Positions 10,101 to 22,100 of a DNA stretch of 25,535 bases are shown piece by piece. The notes below the pieces were generated by a model. That model did no database searches, was not told the origin of the DNA, and was given only the letters and a program-made list of their open reading frames with translations. The stretch is from the NCBI GenBank assembly GCA_008931825.1, contig QXVZ01033149.1, positions 1-25,535 on the forward strand, written 5' to 3'. Within the stretch, counting starts at the first letter, position 1. Each line of letters starts with the position of its first letter. Source of the stretch: Phallusia fumigata (Eukaryota > Chordata > Ascidiacea > Phlebobranchia > Ascidiidae). Made by a program: the position numbers and the translations under genes.

Positions 10101-13100
10101 AATCGAATAATTAGTTCAGGATCGTCCGACCAGACCAACACCGGAACTTTTTGTGATTGAAATTTCACGAAACGTTGTGACTATTGATAACGAAACCACA
10201 CTGATGTGCTGAAATGTGAAAGTTGATTGAAATACCAAAATAATATGTTTGTATTGAATTCTGCGTTTGACCCGGTTTCAGGTTAACATTGCTCACAAAA
10301 TACGTCACATCGATGTTTGTTACGTGATTACAGCGCGTATGACGTCACAGTTTTAAGCAAAATGTGACGTTACACATATACAAATCTAAAAAAAGGCGAG
10401 GACGTAATATTGCTGCCTGAATGACGACATATGTAATATGACGTCACGCAGAGTGGGGATTTACCTGTATAGCGGCGTGGAAGAAGCAAAGTCCGAAAAT
10501 CATCCTCCTCCACGGGACGCCAAGCGCGTTATCCTCGAAGAAAGATGAAGTTATCGACGCGAACGCTCCTCGGATGTTGGAGCGGAGTCCCTTCGGAGGC
10601 TCGTTCGTTACCTAGCAACAAGAAGCATCGCGCGGTTGTTACCTAGCAACATGAAGCGACACGCGTTGGTTACCTAGCAACAAGAAGCGACAAGCGTTGG
10701 TTACCTAGCAACAAGAAGCATCGCGCGGTTGTTACCTAGCAACGTGAAGCGACACGCGTTCGTTACCATAGCAACAAGAAGCGACACGCGTTCGTTACCA
10801 TAGCAACAAGAAGCGACAAGCGTTGGTTACCTAGCAACATGAAGCGACACGTGTTCGTTACCTAGCAACAAGAAGCGACAAGCGTTGGTTACCTAGCAAC
10901 ATGGTGCGACACGCCAGTTTCCTAGCAACAAGAAGCATCGCGCGTTGGTTACCTAGCAACAAGAAGCGTCACTCAAGCTGGTTGGATTGCTTTTTTATCG
11001 GCGACGAATGGAGAATCATTTAAATTTGTAATACAATTTTAAACTTATGAAAGCTCGGCAAAATGTGTTTTTGTATACCGACGTTTCGACGTCATATACA
11101 GGTGGTTTTTTATTTTCATTGTGTTGGAAAGACGACGGAAACAAAAATACATTTAAGAGCGATTATTGAAACAGATTATTTGAACTTTAAAGTATGTTAT
11201 TTTTTTCGATGCAGATAAAAAGGAAAAGGGGAAACTTAAATTTGTCGGAATTTAAAACTCCTATTGATGTTTACGTTTTAATACTAGGTTTAAAAAACGG
11301 AAACATGCGTTTCATCATTATGCAGATTCTTTCCACTGCTTTACAACCGTTAAAAATCGTTACGACCTACAGTGGTCAAAATGTATTGAGCAGTGGGATT
11401 CGAACCCACGATCTGTGGATCGTACCAACCTTCACAGAACCCTGCAGGATCGTCACAGGGAAGAAGTTGGTGGGCATTGAACTGAGGAAGAGTCGGAAAT
11501 CGTCATGGATCGCTTCCGCGGGGAGTTCCTTAAATCTGGGAGCAGGAAGAAAATATGAGGTCGCTATAATTACAGTCTACAGCATCAGTGTTTCACAACC
11601 AGTGGAACGCTAACATCTCTCGCTCAACAAATTGACCTGAGTTCTTCGTTTCATTTATATGATTCGATTCAGAAACTTAACAAGGTTATCTGATGGAAAT
11701 TACTTTTTCTGGACTTGTACGCGGCGACAGTGTGTTGCCTCCGAGTGGTGTGCAACCACAAGAAGTTTGGAAACCAATTTAAATAAATGCGGTACTGTGT
11801 AATCTCTTTTCATTATTGTTGTGATAATCAACAAATTTTCGTTATTATCCTGCGCCTCTACGGCCACTTTGTATAAACTTTACAACTACGGTAGCATGCG
11901 GCCTGTAAAAGGTTTTTTCTGTTGCTGTTTGTGGTTTGGCTTAAATGTTATTTTGCGTTAGAGCTAAAGACATTTAGTTTTGACTTTTTGAATTTATCCA
12001 ACTCCAATTTCAATCAGTGGTACTTAACCATGTGGTAAATCCCCACATGTGGCTAATGACAGGGGGGAAGGTGGGTAGCTATCTGAAAATAGCATTGTTT
12101 TATATTGAGTTTGGCAGAAGTTTAGCACAATACACAAACTAGATTTTGATAAATTGGGAAAATTGAAATTTGGTTCAAACAGAAATGATTAGAAAATGAC
12201 AAAAGGTGAAAAAAAACCGCTGGTGTAAATCCAACATTCATGGAAACTCACTCCTTGAAAATTTCCTCGAGTCGCGGCATGAAAGACTTGGCAAGATGAC
12301 AATTCTGCAGGAAAACCCATCCCCCTGTCTCCCGCGCCGTGTTGATCATCTTCTCCGCAATCGGCCCCTGACCTGTGACGTCACAAGTATGGCGTCATTA
12401 TGATAAGACAAAAGCCAATCAGCGAAGTAAGGTGGAAGTTATTAGCGTAACCGGGTGAGGTTGGAAAAGATAAAAAAAACTATTTTTGGCATGTTTTCCG
12501 TTTTTTTTTTTAAATGATAGCTCATTTCCGTCGAACGTTGTGACTTTTTTAAATTAACTACCCAAAATCTCAAAATTTTTGAATCAATATCCCAAAATCA
12601 AAAGCTTTACCGTGATCATGACGCGGGAGCAACAGCCCCACCTGAGGATATTTTGTCATTATTTAACTGAACCCGCCTCACACGAGATCAAATGGTTTGG
12701 ATCTGACACCAGAACCGGACTGAGTTTGACATGCCTGATGTAAGTGGACAAAGTCGGGCTTGAAACAATTGATTTTCAAAACCTTAAACAACCGAACCTT
12801 GTCCCAGTGAAATCGCCTGTAGTTTGTCAACATAATCACGTTCCTTCGCGAAGCGCAAGAACGCCCCCATGGGGTCAGATCCTGTACTGAGAACGAACAC
12901 TAGAGGCGTTGTGCTCGCCATGTCGGCGTAGAGTGACGTCAGAGTGATGGGAGGGTTCTCGACGAACGCTTTCCCGCTGTTCGCTACAACGAAATCGGTT
13001 GTAGTAGAGACGACCTGCAAGAAGTGATAAAAAGTAATATTCCAAGGTTTGGAACCACTGGTCTACCTGAAGAAATACCACACTTGTCATGAATAAATAT

Positions 13101-16100
13101 AAAGTGGAAATTCCTTCTATTAATTCATAAAATTCCTTTCTGGGGCGGAATTCCCCCAGTGGGAAACCACTGACCTAATTTCAAAACGAATTTCAAGAAC
13201 TCCAGCATATTTCTAACAGTTTTCGCATGAAAAATTATCAAATCGTTAGTTTACAACTGCAGTTACAAACCGTCTCGTTGCATTTTAATTTGTATTATCG
13301 TGTACAAAAAATTTTTAAACATATATTGGTTTAATAAAGTTGCGTTAGTTAATGTAAGTGTTTCAAATTAGAAAGCATTCACATTCAATACATGTAGTGT
13401 TTTGTGTTGCACCAAACTTCAGGAGCTCCCAACATCATCTCACCTTCTCCTCCTTAAAGATCTTCACCAGGATCAGCTTCTGGAACATCGTCAACTTTTC
13501 CTCCCAGTGTCCGATGTTGTCATCCACCTTGTCTCCCTCATCCGGAGTCGGAGGTCGGACATACGCCGGAGGTTCGGGCGTCTGATGAGGAACAAATGAC
13601 GTCATAAACCAGGTGTGTGACGTCATAAACTATGTGTATGACGTTATAAGTTATTATGTGACAAGCGCTCTTAATTAGAGGCGGTAAAACAGGGCTTGGT
13701 AATATTAAAATTAAAAAGCGTTATTTTGGCCCCATTTATAACAAATAAACCACACCACGGAGCCATAAATCCCATTTTATCACTAATTAAAGGTAGAATA
13801 ACTTGTGCTGTACAATAGACTGCTATAGAGGGCTATTTTTATGACTTCAATATTGTGGTGTGTCAAAGCCATGCATCGATTGCTGTTAAATAAAAAAATG
13901 ATTTTAAATTAATGCATTGACTTTAAAAAGATCAACCGAGAGACAGAATAGAACTCTATTTCAATATATTTTAAAATAGAAGGTGGCGAAAAATCTCCCA
14001 ACATTCGGTTTCAGGATTCTCAGGGTCTAGGCAATTCAAACTGCACCCTAATTGCGCTAGCCATTAGAAATTTCGGCACCTGACCCCCAGAACGGCCGTA
14101 CTTGCAAGCTGAAAGGAGTGGTCAAATGAAAATGTTTCCCCCCCAAAAAAACGTCGCTTGAGTTAAAGTTGAAAAGTCGCAATTCAGCTTACCGAGTAAT
14201 TTTCCCACTTTTCAGGGTTCAACCTAATTTCGAGTTCACCCAGCGCACAGTAGATAGGAGTTCTCAATAAATCTTCGGTCAAACCGTGGAAGCATGGAAG
14301 ATATTCCTCCAAATCGACGCATTTTATCCAATCCTGAAACAACAAAATATTTGGGTTGTTTCAAGAACTGTCTCATATGTGTTATGTGAACCACACCATC
14401 AAGCACTCACTAATAAAAGTATTTTGGAAAACAATTTCGCGGTTAAGCGTTTGATGTTAAAAAGGGAATTAATCTGATGACCAATATAAACGTGCTTAAC
14501 ACCAGCATAAAACGTGATTGAGCAAATCCACCATGTTTTTAGCATTATTTAATTTTACAACAAAAACTTTGTTATTGGGGCCATAAAAGAATTAAAGGAT
14601 GTTGTCAATTGTACTAAAAAGCTTCAGAACTTAAATTAAATTTTAAATTAGGAAAGAAAAACCTCATAATTTTGTTTGCTAAAATAATTTTTCTATCATT
14701 GCGACCTCGTTGTTGACAATTAAGCTGAAATATTTCCTCCATAAATTTTCAGCGCTATACGTAGTCACAAATATAAATAGAAATCAGATAGAACGAATCG
14801 CGCTTGAGGCATTATGACGTCACATAGGTTTACCTCTTCCGACAGCCAATCAGCTTCGGGCTTGGGAGGACGCTTCTTGTCGATCCCTGCTGCTCCTCGG
14901 AGGAAGTAATTCCACTCTGCATCTTTGATCAGCGTCTTCTGCCGCATGATGTCGACACAAACCATGAAGCTGAAGATGAGCTTGTGACGCTCGAACAATC
15001 CGCGAGCCACGTTCCGATAAATCGCGAATGTCGTGTCCTCCTGTGACGTAACAATGCACGAGATTTAGTTTATTTTGATTTGAAATTCGTTAAAACGTGT
15101 ACAGCAAAACTTAACCCAGTAGTTCCCAACCTGGGGAGGAATTGGATGAGTGAAGAGGGGAATTTCCACTTTTTTAGTAAAGTTATTCATGATAAGTGTA
15201 GTTTTCAATTTTCAAATAGACTAGTGGTTCCAAACGTTTTAATATTATAGAAACAATCTTAAATGCGGACAGGATAAGTCGCTTTTTAAATAAGGAACTG
15301 TCGGTGTTGACAGAATCAGTCAGTGTGCAAAATCCATTCAACCCGAAGTAAAGATTCCGATTTACGCGAAATATATTCCTTGTGCTGTCTGATTCTGTCA
15401 GCATTCAAAACAGTTTTATTTAAGTTTCAATATTGTTTTTAACTTTTAAAATTCAAAGTGGCATTTTACCAGCAGAGTCTTGAGTCGTTTGTCCAGCGTA
15501 TCAGCCTGCTCAGCATTGGTGATGGTCGTGTTGAAAATGCTGTTGAAATACTGTAGGGAGAATTGGTACATCGGGTCGATCTCGCTCAGAGAAGCCACAA
15601 CGAAGAACAACACGGAACCTCTAGTAGCGACTGGTCGATACCTGCGAGTGGAAGATAGTTAGAGATGTGTTAGACGACTAAGTAGCAATGGAGTGGAATT
15701 GACAGACTAAATTTTCTGCTTAAAGATAAGGTTTTCCTCTTATTTTTTATGTTTGCAGATAAGCCTTCCATTTTAATTGATCTGTTATAATACGAAGCAC
15801 GGGAGTTACATCCTTATACTGAAACCATTCGGTGTGGTCAGCAAGGCTATTTGCTTTACGAGCTAAAATTTCTTAAACTTTAAGATCTATCAACTTTTTA
15901 ACAGTTGTTTGAAGTCAAACAGGTCGATGACCAACAATTTCAACAATTGTGACTAACTATTTTGACTGTGAGATTGTGACTAACTAACAGTTGTTTTACA
16001 ATTCAAACTCAATATGGACAAAATATTCACGACTTTGTTTGACATCCGAGCATTGAGGCAATGGTTATCAATAAACCAACAAAATTATAGAGAAGAATTC

Positions 16101-19100
16101 ATCTTACTTCTCTCTCGCTTCCGAGATGTTGATCTCTGTCGCCTCCGCCTCCTCCAGACGCTTCGAGATGACCCCTGATGTCAACTTTGATTCGTTCAGA
16201 GTGTTTATCAGCGTTTCGTTATCTAGGATGTTCCCCTCAGATGTGAAGAGAAGTTTCAGAATCTGATCCTCGATCGATTTCAGCTGTGCTTTGTCGGCGT
16301 TTATCCTGCGTTGAAATTGAAATTAATTGTCACCGAATTTCGTTTGATTCAACACACATGGAGAGATCATCATGTTTTTTGGCAGACGAATCCCAGCTGT
16401 TGATAATACACAGCTGCTGTACATGATTGCGTAAGGTTAACCGAGATGCGTTTGCCTGCAACACTCCAAAAGGCAATAACTTTGCTCTCATTTATTGTTA
16501 AACTCTTCGTTACATTATCATGTAAGCTTATATTTGGTTGGTCAAAAAGCGCAATGTTGTTGTTGGATTTATAGCGCATTGCTAAAACCGCGTTGGAAAG
16601 GGTCGTTTAGAGTTAGTTTACGCAGCAGATTTAAGTATATTTCCGTTGGTGATTAAACATCTTATTGTTGTGAGCATTTAACTATTTAATCTAAAGAAGT
16701 TCTAAGTTTTGCTCGGTTAATTAAAATACATTTCGCCTGAATCAGACTTTACCAGTGTCTTGTTCATCTGCTCTAGCGATCAAATGAAATACTTCAAATA
16801 TCACTTTTAACAATAGAGTTCACAGTTTTAAAGCACAACACACGAGGAATCAAAAACAACAACAGACCAAACATCACGATGCTCGAACTGTGAAATGAAC
16901 AGTTCCATGCAAATTTTTTGACATTATCAAGTTAAAATAGGAGGTGTTGGGGTTCCACATTGGTTATATTTCCTTTATCTAAAGTTTGCGATTTTTAGCT
17001 TTGACAACCTGTTCATTTCTTACAGGCTTTCCAGAACAAACCCGAGTTGTTACATGGGTGAGTACGGATCTTGTTGTGCACCAGTGATACCAAACCCACC
17101 TTAGGATCAGCTGGTTCCTCTGTTCCTCCAGATCCGGTCTCTCAAGCCGCACTACGTCACTCAGGATCTGATCCTCCAGTCCCAGTTTCGTCACAGTGAA
17201 GTTGATGATGGTTACCTGGCAACGGCGGCAACATAAATTCAAAGTGGATTCTCACAGACACGCGGGCATAGTGGGGTCAAGTAAGTTTAGTCTCAAAGTC
17301 TGTGGTCAAAGGTTCGAATCTCAATACGGTTGGTTTTGTTTGTATAGTAATTTTCATGACAAATAACTGTGATCAATATTCATGCGCGTATATGATTCTG
17401 TTATCTGCCCTGAAGCTTTCATGCCGACCAACGATAACGGAACACTCATATATGAATCATAATACGCCAGGTCTGCAAGAGGCGTTATACCGAATCATAG
17501 TCTGTCTTTCAAGCATTCCCATTTAGCAAAGCGTGGTTAGAAAAATTTATGCTGTGGGATTCGAACCCATGACAGGGGACTATCAGAGGATGGTAAATTT
17601 TTTGTGGATTAGATTACTTGCTTTATTCCAAGATATGTAACTTGACTTCACGACAGGCCATTTTACAATGATTTGGAAAGTTGATTTAAACTTTGTTTCC
17701 AACTTGCTTATCCTTATTTTTTCGTTTTTAATACGAACTTTTTAGTTGATCCAACGTTAAAGTTCAGTTGGTGGAGTAAAATTTACATTCTATTTTTCAA
17801 GTGAACAACTTCGCAAAGCTCCAGTCCTTTCTATTTTCTCACCTTGATGCAAACTTCAGGCAAATAATGCGGGTTCGCCATCTTTGTCGTCATGTAAAAT
17901 CTGAAGTTCTTGTCATAATCAATGTCGGAATCTCCCAAACGTATCAACATTCGACCCCCGGCAATGAAAGTCTGCGGAAAATATAAACAAATATTTATAA
18001 CCAAGTTTGTCGTTTTAAAATTCCAATGAGTGTTGGATTTGAGGACAACGAGGCTTTTCAACAAATTACCACCAGCGCACGTTCCAACAATCTCGATCTG
18101 AACAATAAAGGATTTGGGCAAAGTCTTATTCCTTGACGGGACAATGGACGAATATTGTGATATATACAATTAACATCGCGGGTAAAGATAAAAAAACTTG
18201 AAAATTGCTTCTGTTTTTAAAACTGAGGTATTAAATTAACGACGATCGGCATTTTTAAAGTGATTGGCCAAACATAAAAAAATCTGATGGTCAACCATAA
18301 TTTGATTCATAAACTTTTGAATCAAGTGTTTTTTTCACCAAGAGGAAGACTGAAATATCCAGTATCAATTGCGGGTAACCCCCACCTGTTTAAGTAGAAC
18401 CGGTTCCAGAGCCGGATCTAGACTCTCTTCTAGTTCCTCGCACAGAACCGGCATCCCGATCCGGATCGAGTTTTCCAGAGTCCGGAGGAAGTTAGGATCT
18501 GAGAGCTTGATCACTTTCAATCCGTTCTTCGTCTCCTTGTTCCGAATCCATCTAGGTGGAAACATAAAACTCCGGTTACGGAACAAGTTTGTGATAAAGT
18601 CATGTCTCCGTTTTGGTATCGAAAAAAACAACAAATCTAGAAAACAGAAAACACATGAACCCATCATTTCTTCGTCAACTCATTTTCTTGTGAGCCCCTG
18701 TCACATAACATTGTAAGCCTTGTAATGTGGGTAATGACGATGCAGCTGCAGCGCGTTCAACCTTGATCCACCAATTGTGGCTTTAACATTTTCGCGCCTC
18801 ATAACGTTTTTTACGTTGCGCAGCTATTTCCGGCTTGGTGATAGATTTAGTGCAATTGTGTCGCTATGATTTCATTCACCAAGCGAAATAAACTCAACTT
18901 CCTCCCATAGTCGCCACCATTTACCTGTTCGCCTGATCCTGCGGGTCGATCATTAGCGGCCACCTCCTCGCTCGCGTCACCATGATCGCGTTCTCTGTCG
19001 ACACGTTGTCACGGGGAAGTCCCTCCGTGTTCCACTGACGTATCTCGTACGCGTCACCGAGGATTTTCACCAAACTCAGGTTGCTTGAAGTCGGGAGATC

Positions 19101-22100
19101 CTGAAATAAATGTTGGAACTTTTTGTAACGAATCTTAATATTTTAAAATGTCACAAGATCTTACCCACAATTTCGAACCGGGAGGAATGTTATGAGTCAA
19201 GTGGAGGAATTTCCACATTAAAGTTAATCATGATAAGTGCAGTATTTCTATTTAGGTAGACCAGTGGTTTCAAAGCTTTTAATATTACTTTACATCACTT
19301 CTTTTATATAGGAGAGGAATGAAAAGTTCCAAAATGTCCAAAAGGGGAGAATGTATCAAAATGGTTTGGAACCGGTGGTTTAGGCAGATACATGTTGCAG
19401 AATTCGGTAACGTTCAATTGTGGGAATATTTTGACAGCCAAGAGCGCAAAAGCCCAGTAGTCTCAATGTTTTAAAATAAATAAACTTGTTGAGAACGTAT
19501 CTTGGAATCTCATTAGGGAATTTTTAACTTTACGATGAAAGTGAATTTCCCAACTAGCTTTGTTAATTCAACCGTGGAGGACCGTTCGCACAAACGGCTC
19601 GGTATGATTAAAGCGGGTTTCCTAACGAGTTTTGTGCAGTCAACCACAACCCTGAATCTTTTATGGAATCGGTTTTTGCCTTTTACCACAAACGCACTGG
19701 CCCGAGCAGTTTTTAAAGCGACAAGCTTTATTAAATAAACGTTTCGGCAACAACTCATGCCATGATCACTGATACAGTAAGGTTTGCACCGAACACGCAG
19801 GTAAATTTGTAATAAGAGTTATGAACAGATCTGTGTTTAGTGTTCCAAAAATTTTAGCATTTACGACAGAAAATCCTAATCCCAATGATGCTTTACTCAT
19901 TTAAATCAATAGAACAATGTTTGAAGCAAACTGCCCGAAAAACATTAATATTTGATCAAAGTGTATGTTTTGAACTGTTTGTTTTTTGTCAAACGTTAAG
20001 GGTCGCAGAAAAGTTTTAGGAATCAAAAAAGGTCGCAGACCAAAAAGTTTGGGAATCATGATCTAGAACACCCAGTATCCGACTGACCACACAAAGCTAG
20101 TTCACGAACCAGTTCCTTGCAGGTCTGGGTCCAGCCTTCCACCAGCAAATCCCTGTACGTCGAAGTGAAAGCTCCGTAGTAAGCGACACAAGCTGCCGCG
20201 ATGAAAACGTCCCCGACCACGTTTCCGATCTGCTGTTCATATTCCTCGACCTTTTCCTGCCAACGAACCTGGTGGACACATACGCAATCGATGACGTCAC
20301 CGTTACGTCATCATAAACACGACGCGAAACATCGAATCACAAAAAACTAAATGTGGGTGAAAGAGGACAAAAAATCTTTCAATTTTACGTAATTATTACT
20401 TAAGATGTTATGTATGATTTCGCTGGTATTAATGGCTTTTCATTTGTTACGCCGAAACGATTTTAAGTAATCTGTTACAAAACAACACCAATGCCAAATT
20501 AACTAGTGTGAGGGTATTGTTACGTCACTGCATATGACGTTAACACCCTCGCCATCAAAAGGCCAACATCTTTAACAACAATCAAATTGTGACAAAAAAG
20601 TAACATACAGTGACGTAATGTCACACGTCACGAGTGACGTCACACACCTGTTCGTCACCGAGCGCAGCAGTTAGTTTTCCCGCCCTTTTCATGCGAGCAG
20701 CAGTGAGCGACATCGTTTTCATCAGCCGGTCTTTCTCTTGCACGCTTTCATCGTAAGTTGCCTGTGGAATGAAAGATGCAGATTACAATGTCTCTCTATT
20801 GTCATCATCAGTGCATAATGCTGTGTTTTTAATCAAGACAATAGCTAATTTTCAAACAAATTAAAACAAAATTGAAAAAGGCAATATTTAAAAATGAGCA
20901 GAATTCCCCGTTTGTTGAACCTGCTTTACCATCAGTCACCTCACCTGTAGTTCGGCAATCTGGTTCTCCACGGCCTGAAGTTTTTCCTGTTTCTCACGCA
21001 ATGACGACATCGTGACGTCGAGTTCCGCTTGGGCGGCTCTCAGGCGTTCCCTCTTTGGCTCCACCTCGCGGACGACGTTGGAGTAAGTGTGCATAGCGCG
21101 AACCCACATGCACATCGAGCGACATGCCTTCGAAACCTGTGCGAAACACCATGTTTTGAAAATATTTACACACACGTTACAAATAAAGTATTGTTACGAT
21201 GTTTTGTGAAACTCGCATCCAAACAAAGTGACCTTACTTGGGCGTCAAGCTACCTCACTCATTGCAGTTCCGATAATTTTTTTGTTAGATTTTCCTAAAT
21301 TTTGAAGTTGGTGACATCAACTTGGGGTCAACCCATCGGGTTCACTAGGTTATTGCTTAAGATTCTTGCTGAGGAAAACACTAGATACCGAGACAGGATT
21401 AGAACCCACAACCTTGCGAGCAGAACTACTCAACCATCTGAACCTAAAAGTCCATGAGGTGAGAAACCAAGCGCTAAGCCCCATATCATCATTAAACAAC
21501 TGGAAAAGTCATTTTGAGATAAAGAAATGAAACTTCTCTCTTTTACTTGCAGTTTGAAATAAAACGTTTTTGTTTGCAAGGAGACTAATTAAAATATTTT
21601 TAGTGTGTTTTGGGATGAAATAATTACTTAATTTACCCTCAAGTAACAAAAGATAATATATTATAACATCAGTAACCGCATGAGCGCAGTGTACATACCC
21701 GTTCAACTTTCTCCGGAACAAAGTCGGGCATCGCGATGTATTTGTTGAGTTTGTTAATGATTTTCTGCTGGATGTTGTCCTTGTCGTACTCGAGAAGTCG
21801 TTTAAGGAAGTTGGGATCGCCCAGGAGGGTTTTAGCTGCTGCCCAGTCAGTTTTCGAGTTGAGTAAAATGCAAACCTGAGTGAAAACAACTCAACTGTTA
21901 ATCTCTGCTGCAAACTAAAACGTTGTTGAAAATGTTTTATTATGTACAAAGCCCAGAATTGTTTGAATTATACTTTTCAAGAGTTTCTTGAAACATGCTT
22001 TGACTTTCTTCTACGTCTAGGGACTTTTTCTACTCTCCAATGGAGTAGTTAGATTTGCTGACTAAAATATTTTAATCGACCTCTACTGAGCTGGGCGAAA

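Noticed and set aside
10607..10980. CRISPR-like array
   Set aside because: The 31-bp period suggested it, but there are no unique spacers; the whole unit is a direct minisatellite, and the host sequence is an animal gene.
11385..11429. A functional tRNA gene next to exon 22
   Set aside because: Only the T-arm folds; the expected A-box position falls in coding sequence of exon 22.
11194..11613. 139-residue + strand frame
   Set aside because: Antisense to exon 22 and to the tRNA-like fragment; no family resemblance.
18369..18716. 115-residue + strand frame
   Set aside because: Antisense shadow of exon 12 with intron sequence; the minus reading is conserved dynein.
19535..19758. Overlapping 67- and 81-residue frames on opposite strands in intron 10/11
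   Set aside because: Mirror frames in a sequence with internal similarity (TTTCC-AACTAGCTTTGT and TTTCCTAACGAGTTTTGT); no conserved protein features.
21388..21450. A functional tRNA gene on the minus strand
   Set aside because: A-box and B-box are present but the anticodon arm is too short and no acceptor stem pairs; it is a SINE head.
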